Source: an uncultured Myxococcales bacterium (GTDB taxonomy: Bacteria; Myxococcota_A; UBA9042). Taken from it: a stretch of DNA of 64,000 nt. Made by a program: the position numbers and the translations under genes. Location: contig CAIYWC010000097.1 in NCBI GenBank assembly GCA_903929795.1, positions 248,001 to 312,000 on the forward strand. Direction: 5' to 3'. Of this stretch, positions 10,282-17,441 are shown one piece after another; the stretch's first letter is position 1, and each line of letters starts with the position of its first letter. Below the pieces are notes generated by a model, which had not been told where the DNA came from, searched no databases, and saw only the letters and a program-made list of their open reading frames with translations.

Positions 10282-10311
10282 AGTATAGCGCGTCGCCGGA
10301 AGGCGGAGCAA
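10282..10311 (-). promoter_or_regulatory. Candidate sigma70 promoter for cdnL
   Basis: On the minus strand TTGCTC (10311-10306), an 18-base spacer and TATACT (10287-10282) precede the cdnL start by about 120 bases. The -10 box matches consensus at five of six positions; the -35 is moderate. Predicted only by eye. Confidence 0.4.
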
Positions 10312-10351
10312 CGGAAATCGGCGGCGCCACACAATCCGTGACGAATTGGTG

Positions 10352-10954
10352 TCAGATCAACGTCTGTCGTGCCTTGAGTGCGCGGCCCAGCGTGCCGTGG
10401 TCGAGGTACTGCAAGTCGGTGCCCTGCGGCACGCCGCTGGCGATCCGCGACGTCCGCACCGGTCGCCCGCGCAGCAGGCCGTGCACATACGACGCGGTCG
10501 CTTCACCTTCCACCGAGATCGACGTCGCGAGAATGACCTCCTCGACGCTGTCCGCTGCCAGCCGCCCCAGCAGATCGTCGATGTGCAGATCGCGCGGCCC
10601 GACACCTCGCAGCGGCGACAGGACGCCGCCCAGCACATGGTAATGACCGTGGAATTCGCCGGAGCGCTCGATCGCCAGCAGGTCCGCGATGCCTTCCACC
10701 ACGCACACCGTCCGCGGATCCCGGCGCGGATCGCTGCACACCGCGCACAGCCGCGCCGTCGCCAGGTGGTGGCATTGCTGGCAAAAGCCCACGCCCGCGT
10801 GCAGGCCCGCGAGCGCGTGCGAGAGTGCCTCCGCGTACGCCGGCGGCTGGCTGAGGATGTGCAGCGCCAGGCGTTGCGCGGACCGTTCGCCCACGCCCGG
10901 CAGGCGACCCAGCAGCGCGGTCAGGCGTTCCAGCGCCTGCGGCAGCGCATCCAT
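10352..10954 (-). CDS. recR: Recombination mediator protein RecR
   Basis: 200 residues, full length for the family. RecR works with RecO/RecF to load RecA at gaps. Visible are the N-terminal helix-hairpin-helix (LLGRLPGVGERSAQRLALH), the four-Cys zinc motif (CQQCHHLATARLCAVC), the Toprim domain (VCVVEGIADLLAIERS) and the C-terminal block SRIASGVPQGTDLQYLD. Its ATG overlaps the dnaX stop codon by one base (TGATG), so it is translationally coupled to dnaX. The ybaB gene that often sits between dnaX and recR is missing. Confidence 0.97.
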   Translation of the reverse strand: MDALPQALERLTALLGRLPGVGERSAQRLALHILSQPPAYAEALSHALAGLHAGVGFCQQCHHLATARLCAVCSDPRRDPRTVCVVEGIADLLAIERSGEFHGHYHVLGGVLSPLRGVGPRDLHIDDLLGRLAADSVEEVILATSISVEGEATASYVHGLLRGRPVRTSRIASGVPQGTDLQYLDHGTLGRALKARQTLI

Positions 10955-12741
10955 CAGAGGCTGGCCTCGTCCACGGAAACATGCGTGATTTCGCCCTGAA
11001 ACGCCTCGACAACCATCTGCACGCGGCTGTCGTCGCGCAGGGCGGCCTCGCGGTCGCTGCGGCTGGTGGATTTTTCGCGCTGGCGGCGTCCGCTCAGGCT
11101 CTCCTGGCTGGCGCGCGCGTCCGGCGGGCCGACTTCCACGCGGACATCGCCCAGCACGCGGGTCGCGCCAGCCTGCATCGCGTCAAGTGAATCCGCCTCG
11201 CGTGCCGAAGATGAAAGAAATTCAGTGCCGAAACGCAGCGTGACTGTCGTGCCGTCAAACGACGTCAGCGCGCGGTCGATCAGCGTCGCGACGGTCGACT
11301 TGCCGGCGTCGCGAATCGCCGCGGCCCAGGCCAACAGCGTGGCGTCATCCAGCGCGCGTGGCTGGCGCGCCGGCAGTGGTTGAGGCGCGGGCGGCGCCAC
11401 CGCGCTCGCGGGTTCAGGCAGCGGCTGGGGCGGCCGCGGTGGCGTGAGCGGTTGCGTGCGCGCAAGCCCGGGCGGCGGCGGCAGCCCACCCGGAGACGGC
11501 AGCCCACCCGGAGACGGCAGCGCACCCGGCGTCGGCGGCTTGGGCGGCGCCCCCTGCGGCGTCTGTTGCGGATTGCGCGCCGGGGGCAGCCCGCGCCCAC
11601 CCGCCAGCAGCGACTCGACCCGCACAGCGAGGTCCGCGACGTCGATCAGCGCCGCGGCCCGGCACAGCCGCACCATGCCCAGCTCCAGCGTCAGGCGCGG
11701 ATGCCCCGCGCGCGCGACCTGCTCCGCCAGCTCCAGCAGCACGTGCGCCAGGCGCTCCAGCTCGGCAGTCGGCACGTCGCGCGCCATCGCCTGCAGCTGT
11801 TCCAGCTCGGTCTCGGCGCGATCCACCAGATCCCGCGCATTCGCGCCAGTCAGCCGCGCGACCAGCAAGTCCCGGGATTCCATGGCCATTGTGCGCGCAA
11901 AAGTCTTCAGGTCCATGCCGTGGTCGTGCGCCGCCGCGACGCTCTCGATCGCCCGCTTGGCGTCGCGGCCCAGAAGCGCCTGCATCAGCGCATGGGTGCG
12001 GTTGCGATCGGCGACGCCCAGCAGCCCTGCCACCTCGTCGCCGACCAGATTGGCGCCGCCAAACGCGATGACCTGGTCCAGCACCGACAGCGAATCGCGC
12101 AGCGACCCGTCGCCTTCGCGCGCCACCAGGTACAGCGCTTCCAGCTCGGCAATCACGCCTTCGCTCTCGCAGATCTTGGCCAGCAGCTTGACGATATCGC
12201 CCGCCTTGACCCGGCGGAAGTCATAGCGCTGGCAGCGCGAGCGGATCGTGATCGGCAGCCGCTGCGGGTCCGTCGTCGCCAGGATGAACGTCACGTGCGC
12301 GGGCGGCTCCTCCAGCGTCTTCAGGAACGCGTTGGCCGCCTCGTTGGTCAGCATATGCGCTTCGTCGATGATGTAGATCTTGTGGCGATCGCGCACCGGC
12401 GAGTAGCCAACGCCGCTGCGCAGCTCGCGAATTTCGTCAATGCCGCGGTTGCTGGCGGCGTCCAATTCGTGGACGTCGATGCACGTGCTGCTGGCGATTT
12501 CCCGGCACGGCGCGCATACGCCGCACGGGGTCGGCGTCGGGCCGTTCACGCAGTTGAGCATCTTGGCGACAATGCGCGCGGTCGAGGTCTTGCCGGTCCC
12601 GCGCGCGCCGCAAAACAGCAGCGCATGCGGTACCCGTTTCATCTCGATGGCGTTGCACAAGGCCCGGGCGATGTGCTCCTGGCCGACGAGCTCGGACAGC
12701 ATGGCCGGCCGGTATTTGCGGGCAAGGACGAGGTACGCCAT
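10954..12741 (-). CDS. dnaX: DNA polymerase III subunit tau (DnaX)
   Basis: 595 residues from Met 12741 (MAYLVLARKYRP), the usual start of this protein. Clamp-loader ATPase: Walker A GARGTGKTS, zinc-binding Cys cluster (CxxC in CGVCAPC), Walker B IIDEAHML and sensor ATTDPQRLP. A proline-rich linker near residues 400-475, with tandem LPSPGG units, leads to a tau-type C-terminal region that binds the polymerase core and helicase. No obvious frameshift slippery heptamer was seen, so only full-length tau is predicted. It overlaps recR and lies just downstream of the SRP RNA, as in Bacillus (scr-dnaX-recR). Confidence 0.95.
   Translation of the reverse strand: MAYLVLARKYRPAMLSELVGQEHIARALCNAIEMKRVPHALLFCGARGTGKTSTARIVAKMLNCVNGPTPTPCGVCAPCREIASSTCIDVHELDAASNRGIDEIRELRSGVGYSPVRDRHKIYIIDEAHMLTNEAANAFLKTLEEPPAHVTFILATTDPQRLPITIRSRCQRYDFRRVKAGDIVKLLAKICESEGVIAELEALYLVAREGDGSLRDSLSVLDQVIAFGGANLVGDEVAGLLGVADRNRTHALMQALLGRDAKRAIESVAAAHDHGMDLKTFARTMAMESRDLLVARLTGANARDLVDRAETELEQLQAMARDVPTAELERLAHVLLELAEQVARAGHPRLTLELGMVRLCRAAALIDVADLAVRVESLLAGGRGLPPARNPQQTPQGAPPKPPTPGALPSPGGLPSPGGLPPPPGLARTQPLTPPRPPQPLPEPASAVAPPAPQPLPARQPRALDDATLLAWAAAIRDAGKSTVATLIDRALTSFDGTTVTLRFGTEFLSSSAREADSLDAMQAGATRVLGDVRVEVGPPDARASQESLSGRRQREKSTSRSDREAALRDDSRVQMVVEAFQGEITHVSVDEASL
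11478..11530 (-). repeat. 18-bp tandem repeat in the dnaX proline-rich linker
   Basis: The unit CACCCGGAGACGGCAGCC (plus-strand reading) recurs in tandem with a degenerate third copy, coding Leu-Pro-Ser-Pro-Gly-Gly repeats in the flexible linker of DnaX. A probable site of copy-number variation. Confidence 0.75.
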
Positions 12742-12777
12742 CTTGAACCCCCAGACGCGAAGTTCGACCAGAAACAC

Positions 12778-12804
12778 AAAAGGCCCCGAAAATCGGGGCC
12801 TTTT
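12778..12804 (-). terminator. Intrinsic terminator downstream of SRP RNA
   Basis: Near-perfect hairpin AAAAGGCCCCGA / TCGGGGCCTTTT around a 3-base loop, with A- and T-tracts at both ends so that it can act in either direction. It lies about 10 bases after the SRP RNA 3' end and 37 bases before the dnaX start. It would separate or attenuate transcription between the RNA cluster and dnaX-recR. Confidence 0.85.
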
Positions 12805-12812
12805 GCTCATTC

Positions 12813-12910
12813 ATGTCCAGGGCTGGCGGCACACGGCTTAGCCGCTACCGTTGCTTCCTCTCAGACCTGGCGGGGTTCACAACACCACCGTTGCCGCCAG
12901 CCTTGGACAC
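12813..12910 (-). ncRNA. ffs: Signal recognition particle RNA (4.5S-type, small)
   Basis: On the minus strand the conserved SRP domain IV hairpin is present: CCAGGTCTGAGAGGAAGCAA, with the GAGAG/GGAAGCA apical and internal loop elements that bind Ffh. Flanking arms GTCC-AAGGCTGGCGGC and GCCGCCAGCC-CTGGAC pair to close a rod of about 95 nt, the short bacterial form. A strong terminator follows. Position directly upstream of dnaX matches the arrangement in several bacterial phyla. The exact 5' end is by eye. Confidence 0.9.
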
Positions 12911-12955
12911 GAATCGCGCAGACACTTCTTCCACCGTGCATCGCCTCGGTCGTGG

Positions 12956-13043
12956 CGGAGAGAACGGGATTCGAACCCGTGGTACCCTTTTGGAGTACAC
13001 CCGCTTTCCAGGCGAGTACCATAAACCACTCGGACATCTCTCC
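12956..13043 (-). tRNA. tRNA-Ser(GGA)
   Basis: 88 nt class II tRNA. Acceptor GGAGAGA pairs fully with TCTCTCC, discriminator G; anticodon loop CTGGAAA gives GGA (reads UCC/UCU). Long variable arm (GGGTGTACTCCAAAAGGGTACC) as expected for serine; T-loop TTCGAAT. CCA is not encoded. It lies 45 bases upstream of the SRP RNA in the same orientation. Confidence 0.95.
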
Positions 13044-13177
13044 GTTCGCGCTTCTCATCTTCGCCGATCCGCGGCTTACGTCCTCGCGAGCCTCGGTCGC
13101 GTACGTCAGTACGCTCGGTCGGTCCGCTCCGGGCGCGCTCGCGGCTCGGCTGAAGCTGCTGTGCGCGATCACATTTA

Positions 13178-13202
13178 CCCTAAACCACTCGGACGTCTCT
13201 CC
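13178..13202 (-). pseudogene. 5' fragment of a tRNA-Ser
   Basis: The 25 bases read on the minus strand as the first part of tRNA-Ser: GGAGAGACGTCCGAGTGG then TTTAGGG. It differs from the 5' end of tRNA-Ser(GGA) 135 bp away at only two positions, but no anticodon stem, variable arm, T-arm or 3' acceptor follows. It is a broken or partial duplicate, probably from recombination within the serine tRNA cluster. Confidence 0.75.
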
Positions 13203-13233
13203 GGCCTCGGGCAGAAACACCACAATTCACTGG

Positions 13234-13318
13234 CGGAGAGCGAGGGATTCGAACCCCCGATACCTTTCGGTACACCTGATTTCGAGTCAGGCTCCATCAG
13301 CCACTCGGACAGCTCTCC
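13234..13318 (-). tRNA. tRNA-Ser(CGA)
   Basis: 85 nt class II tRNA. Acceptor GGAGAGC pairs with GCTCTCC; anticodon stem CTGAC/ATCAG-type with loop giving CGA (reads UCG). Variable arm GTGTACCGAAAGGTATC; T-arm with TTCGAAT loop. CCA not encoded. Located between the tRNA fragment and tadA. Confidence 0.95.
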
Positions 13319-13460
13319 AGTGAGTGGGCACGCGACCTGCGGTGCAGGCGCGCGCTTGAGATAACGCTGTGTTCTGCCTAACGATTTGCCCTTTTCGCCG
13401 GTGCGCAACCGGACGGGCAAGCCGCGCCACGATAGCGCAGCCCGGGGTTGCGTGCAAGGG

Positions 13461-14006
13461 TCAGCCCGCGGGCGCCTCCGCCGGCGGCACGTCGTCAACC
13501 CGATCCAGCGGATGCACGTCGTGGTCGATGGCCGGGATCACGCGCTCGCCGCTGCGCAGGCTGGCAAAAAAACCAGTGAGCATCCGGCTCGCCGCCGCGC
13601 GCCGCACGCCTTCGGTCAGGATCATCCGGTGGTTCAGCCGCTCGTCGTGGCCCAGCTGGTACAGGCTGACCGCCGCGCCGGCCTTGGGATCGCGGCAGGC
13701 AAAAACCAGCCGCCCCACGCGCGCGTTGATCGCCGCGCCCATGCACATCGGGCAGGGCTCCAGCGTCACGTACAGGGTGCAGTCGTTCAGCCGCCAGGAG
13801 CCCAACGTACGCCCGGCCTGGCCCAGCACGATGATCTCCGCATGCGCTGTCGGATCCTGGTCCTGCTCGCGGCGATTGGACGCGATCGCCACGATTTCGC
13901 CCTCATGCACGACGACTGCGCCGATCGGCACGTCTCCCGCATGGCCAGCTTGCACCGCCGCGCGCAGGGCCACGTCCATGAAGTACTGGTCGGGGTGGAG
14001 GGTCAT
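13461..14006 (-). CDS. tadA: tRNA-specific adenosine deaminase TadA
   Basis: 181 residues from Met 14006. Converts A34 to inosine in tRNA-Arg(ACG), allowing decoding of CGU, CGC and CGA. Zinc site of the deaminase family: H55 and catalytic E57 in AHAEI, C85 and C88 in EPCPMC. The N-terminal helix (YFMDVALRAAVQAG) and PIGAVVVHEG are typical. A C-terminal tail of ~20 residues is not conserved. Its substrate tRNA gene lies 85 bases upstream on the same strand, an unusually direct pairing. Confidence 0.95.
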   Translation of the reverse strand: MTLHPDQYFMDVALRAAVQAGHAGDVPIGAVVVHEGEIVAIASNRREQDQDPTAHAEIIVLGQAGRTLGSWRLNDCTLYVTLEPCPMCMGAAINARVGRLVFACRDPKAGAAVSLYQLGHDERLNHRMILTEGVRRAAASRMLTGFFASLRSGERVIPAIDHDVHPLDRVDDVPPAEAPAG

Positions 14007-14090
14007 GTCGTGGTGATTCCGCACAGGGCCGTTCTGCGCCTCACTGCTTCTGCAGCGTTCGCGTCGGAAGCGTGAATCTCTTGAGGAGGG

Positions 14091-14164
14091 CGGGCACAGC
14101 TGGGCTCGAACCAGCAACCTTCGGTTTCGTAGACCGATGCTCTATCCAGTTGAGCTATGAGCCC
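14091..14164 (-). tRNA. tRNA-Arg(ACG)
   Basis: 74 nt. Anticodon loop CTACGAA gives ACG, whose A34 is the TadA target. D-arm GCTCAACTGGATAGAGC and T-arm with TTCGAGC loop are standard. The acceptor stem GGGCTCA/TGTGCCC has one T-T (U-U) mismatch at pair 5-68. Discriminator G; CCA not encoded. Confidence 0.95.
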
Positions 14165-14215
14165 GTTGCAAGGACGGGAAGGCACCAGAAACAGGTCAGC
14201 AACGACGGTTGCTGG

Positions 14216-14304
14216 CGGGGAGGAGGGGATTCGAACCCCTGATAGGATTTAAACCCTATGACGGTTTAGCAAACCGTTGCCTTCAGCCACTCGGCCACCT
14301 CTCC
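14216..14304 (-). tRNA. tRNA-Ser(GCT)
   Basis: 89 nt class II tRNA. Anticodon stem ACGGT/ACCGT with GCT in the loop (reads AGC/AGU). Long variable arm CATAGGGTTTAAATCCTATC. Acceptor GGAGAGG against CCTCCCC has an A-C mismatch at pair 3-70. CCA not encoded. Confidence 0.95.
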
Positions 14305-14385
14305 GTCATCTGCGAAAGACCTCCAGGCGTTGCCTTTTTGGCCCTCCGGTGAGGATTTCTTTCACTCCCCGAAGGGATTCGCGGG

Positions 14386-14471
14386 CGGGAGAGGAGGGAT
14401 TCGAACCCCCGGAGGCTATTCACCTCGGCGGTTTTCAAGACCGCTGCCATAAACCGCTCGGCCACTCTCCC
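14386..14471 (-). tRNA. tRNA-Ser(TGA)
   Basis: 86 nt class II tRNA, first of the minus-strand cluster. Acceptor GGGAGAG pairs fully with CTCTCCC; anticodon TGA (reads UCA, UCG, probably UCU). Variable arm CGAGGTGAATAGCCTCC. CCA not encoded. A good promoter lies about 80 bases upstream. Confidence 0.95.
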
Positions 14472-14551
14472 CAAGTTTCGGCCAGCGCGGGGCTGGTTGC
14501 AACGTCGGGCGAAGCATTGCTCGCGGGCGCACCGCAAGCGAGTGGGCCAAG

Positions 14552-14580
14552 AGTCTAGCCACCTCGTGGCCGTTGCGCAA
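14552..14580 (-). promoter_or_regulatory. Candidate sigma70 promoter for the tRNA/SRP cluster
   Basis: Minus-strand TTGCGC (14580-14575), a 17-base spacer and TAGACT (14557-14552) precede tRNA-Ser(TGA). Spacing is ideal and both boxes keep the most conserved bases. It lies in the divergent gap before the acyl-CoA reductase gene. Confidence 0.5.
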
Positions 14581-14595
14581 GCCCCCTTGCTGCCC

Positions 14596-15831
14596 ATGCC
14601 GCAATCGGGGATGCTGCGCGCGGCAGTCAGGCGGAGTCAGCACGTGCGCGAATTCGAGGCGATTGGCGAACTTGCGGCACGCGCGGCGAATCCGGCGGAC
14701 CCGCTGCACGCGCTGCTGACCGCGGGCATCGCGCAGACGTCCGGCCTGCATCCCGCGAGCCTGGAGCGGCTGGTCGTGCTGTGGGGCCAGCATTGGCAAC
14801 GTGATGAATTGCAAAAGGCTTTACGGCGTGGGCTGCACGGACACGCGCGGACGTTCCGGCCCGTGGGAAGGGTCGCGATCGTCGCGCCGGGCAACCTGTG
14901 CGTTGCGACGTGGCAGGCGATCGCCGAGGCGTTGCTCGTCGGCAACCGCGTGACGGTGCGGCCGGGCTCGGGCGATCCGCACGCGGCGGACAACTTTGCG
15001 CGCGCGCTGCGGCACATCGACCCGTTTCTTGCAGATCGCTTGGAAATTCAACGGTTTGAGCGCGGTGATCGGACCGCATGGCTGCGCTGGCTCGGCCAGT
15101 CCGATGCGCTGCTGGTCTTTGGCGGCGACGAGGCGACCGGCGCCGTGCTGCAGCTCGCCGGTCAGGCGCAGTTCGTCGGGCGCGTGCGGTTGCACGGTCA
15201 CCTCCAGTCGATTGGCGTCCTCTCGACGCAGCTCCTCGCGGACCCGGATGCGCTGCGGCGCGCTGCGGCGGGCTGGGCGGTGGACGCGCTGCTGGCCGAC
15301 GGGCGTGGCTGCATGTCCCTTCGCGCGCTGTGGCTGGTCGGCGCGATCGATGACGCGGGCCGGTCGCTGGTCCGCTCGACCTTGGCAACAGAATTCGCGA
15401 GTGTTGCCAATGAGTTGCCTGCTGGACGTGTGGACCCGCGCTGGCAGGCCCAGAGTCAGCTGGCGATCGAGAGCCACGCTTTTGCCGCCACCGTGAGCGG
15501 CGAACGCTGGCTGGAGCGAGGCGCCGGCTGGGCGATCCTCGGCACGCAGGGACCGACAGCGGCGGCGCTGGGGCCGGGTGCGCGGGCGCTGGCGGTGTGG
15601 GAGGCGACCGATGCGCGCGATCTGCAGCGGCAGCTGACGCCCTGGCAGCACAAGCTCTCGACGGCGTCTGTGGCGCTCGGCGCCGATCGCGCGCACGTGC
15701 GCGACCTGCTGGAGCGACTCGGGGTGCACCGGACCTGCGCGCCTGGGGCGATGCAGGCGCCGCCGGCCGATCGCGCGCCCGATGGCCATGTGCCGTTCAG
15801 CGCGCTCGTTCGGCTGTCGGATCGGGCTTAG
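14596..15831 (+). CDS. LuxC-type acyl-CoA/acyl-protein reductase
   Basis: 411 residues from Met 14596 (alternative 14611); the frame is open upstream but runs into the tRNA promoter region. An aldehyde-dehydrogenase-like fold of the LuxC family: substrate/NADPH region RPVGRVAIVAPGNLCVATW with GNRVTVRPGSGDP, and the catalytic Cys in DGRGCMSLRALW. The family reduces activated fatty acyl groups to aldehydes. LuxC usually works with the acyl-protein synthetase LuxE, and with LuxAB in luminous bacteria, but none is nearby, so the acyl donor and fate of the aldehyde are unknown. Its stop is followed at once by a copy of the dispersed repeat. Confidence 0.8.
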   Translation: MPQSGMLRAAVRRSQHVREFEAIGELAARAANPADPLHALLTAGIAQTSGLHPASLERLVVLWGQHWQRDELQKALRRGLHGHARTFRPVGRVAIVAPGNLCVATWQAIAEALLVGNRVTVRPGSGDPHAADNFARALRHIDPFLADRLEIQRFERGDRTAWLRWLGQSDALLVFGGDEATGAVLQLAGQAQFVGRVRLHGHLQSIGVLSTQLLADPDALRRAAAGWAVDALLADGRGCMSLRALWLVGAIDDAGRSLVRSTLATEFASVANELPAGRVDPRWQAQSQLAIESHAFAATVSGERWLERGAGWAILGTQGPTAAALGPGARALAVWEATDARDLQRQLTPWQHKLSTASVALGADRAHVRDLLERLGVHRTCAPGAMQAPPADRAPDGHVPFSALVRLSDRA

Positions 15832-15832
15832 G

Positions 15833-15925
15833 CACGCTGACCGAATGCGAAGTTCCTGGCCTTTGGAACCGCAGTGTGCCGCCCGAGGTGCACGCTGGCG
15901 GTCCCCGTCCGAGAGGCAACAGGCC
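15833..15925 (+). repeat. Dispersed intergenic repeat, copy 1
   Basis: Begins one base after the luxC-like stop codon with CACGCTGACCGAA. It contains AGTGTGCCGCCCGAGGTGCA, then CGGTCC and GTCCGAGAGGCAACAGG. It shares order and much sequence with copies at 39.3, 43.4, 55.4 and 63.8 kb. Lies between convergent genes. Confidence 0.7.
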
Positions 15926-15971
15926 TACCGGACTGAACGTGGTGTCGCGTTTGGGCCAGCCTGCGCGGCCG

Positions 15972-17441
15972 TCAGCGCGCGCGTTTGGGCGTCATCCACA
16001 CGGACTGTTTGCCGCGCTGCACGAGCAGCGACAGCACGTCATCGGGCCGCGCCGCGCGAACATCCGCCTCCAGCGTCGCGGCGGTTGTCACCTGGCGCTT
16101 GCCCAGCCGCGTAATCACGTCGCCTACGCGCAGCCCCGCATGATCGCCCACGCCGCCGCGATCCACGGCGACAACCAGCGCGCCCGTCGTCGCAGCGATG
16201 CCAAAGCGCTTGCGGAGTCCCGGCGTCAAGTCAGCCACCGTCAGCGCCAAGCCGGCGATCGGCAGCGTCGTCTGGGGAGCCTCCGCCGGCGGCATCGGCC
16301 GCGGCGGTTCGACGATCTCCAGCGGTCGCGGCAGCGCCTGCAGCTGGACCTGAACGGTCAGCGATTTGCCGTCGCGGATCAGCTCCACGGGCACCTTGGC
16401 GTGCACGCCGGCCTGCGCCGCCAGCCACGGCAGATCGCCCGCCGCGCGCACGGGCTGGCCGTCAAACGCCGTCAGCACGTCGCCTGGCCGCAGCCCCGCT
16501 TGGTCCGCCGGGCTGCCCGGGCCCACTTCCGTCAGGACCGCGCCGGCGACGCGCGCGAGCTTGAGCACCTTGGCCAGCTCCGGCGTCACGTCCCGAAACG
16601 CCAGGCCGAGAAACGAGCGCTCCACGCGGCCTTTCGCCAGCTGCGGCAGCAGCTTCTTGGCCATGTTGGACGGAATGGCAAAGCCGATGCCCTGCGCGTC
16701 GCCGCGGATTGCGGTATTGATGCCGATGACCTCGCCGCGGATGTTGCACAGCGGGCCGCCGGAATTGCCGGGGTTGATGCTGGCATCGGTCTGGATGAAG
16801 CTGGCGAGCATCGGTTTGCCGGTAGGCTGGACCTCGCTGCGGCCGATCGCGCTGACGATGCCGACGGTGACGGTGTTGGTCAGGCCAAACGGGTTGCCGA
16901 TGGCGACGACCCACTCGCCCGGGCTGATTTTGCCGCTGTCGCCGAGCGGCGCGATCGGGAACGGGCCCTTGCTGTCGACCTGCAGCAGCGCCAGATCCGT
17001 GCGCGGGTCGCGGCCGATGACGCGCGCCTTGAAGACGCGGTCGTTGGCCGTGCGCACGGTGATGTCGCGGGCGCCGTCGATGACGTGGTCGTTGGTCAGC
17101 AGGTAGCCGCTGGCGTGGATGAAAAAGCCGGCGCCTTCGCTGGTGACGATCGCGCCCGAGCTGCCTTCGCGCCCGGCTTGGCCTCCGCTGCCGACGGTGG
17201 AGATGTTCACGACGGCCGGCGAAATCCGCTTGTACAGCACGGAGAACGCGTCCATCGTCACGGGCGAATGGGCGCTCAAACCGGTGTGCCCGGCCGGTTT
17301 CTCGCTCCACAGCCTGTCCGGGACGCGACCGTCCTGCGGCGCGGCCATCGCCGTGCCTGGCGCAAGCACCAGCAGCAAGATCCAACGCAGCATCGTCCGC
17401 TCCCAGCCGGGCCTATGCAACACGCGCGCGGTCCGGTTCAT
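15972..17441 (-). CDS. HtrA/DegP-type periplasmic serine protease with two PDZ domains
   Basis: 489 residues. Signal peptide (LRWILLLVLAPGTAMAAP) after an N-terminal extension; an alternative Met at 17393 would shorten it, but the 17441 ATG overlaps the upstream stop by 4 bases (ATGA), which supports coupling. Trypsin-like catalytic triad: H119 (TNDHVI), D149 (RTDLALL) and S227 (GNSGGPL). Two PDZ domains follow, one around residues 270-360 and one at the C-terminus (GALVVAVDRGG...). Envelope quality-control protease and chaperone. Last gene of the 23 kb envelope-protein run. Confidence 0.95.
   Translation of the reverse strand: MNRTARVLHRPGWERTMLRWILLLVLAPGTAMAAPQDGRVPDRLWSEKPAGHTGLSAHSPVTMDAFSVLYKRISPAVVNISTVGSGGQAGREGSSGAIVTSEGAGFFIHASGYLLTNDHVIDGARDITVRTANDRVFKARVIGRDPRTDLALLQVDSKGPFPIAPLGDSGKISPGEWVVAIGNPFGLTNTVTVGIVSAIGRSEVQPTGKPMLASFIQTDASINPGNSGGPLCNIRGEVIGINTAIRGDAQGIGFAIPSNMAKKLLPQLAKGRVERSFLGLAFRDVTPELAKVLKLARVAGAVLTEVGPGSPADQAGLRPGDVLTAFDGQPVRAAGDLPWLAAQAGVHAKVPVELIRDGKSLTVQVQLQALPRPLEIVEPPRPMPPAEAPQTTLPIAGLALTVADLTPGLRKRFGIAATTGALVVAVDRGGVGDHAGLRVGDVITRLGKRQVTTAATLEADVRAARPDDVLSLLVQRGKQSVWMTPKRAR

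Noticed and set aside
14596-15831. Bioluminescence (lux) operon
   Set aside because: Only a LuxC-type reductase is present; no luxE, luxD or luxAB homologue in the window.
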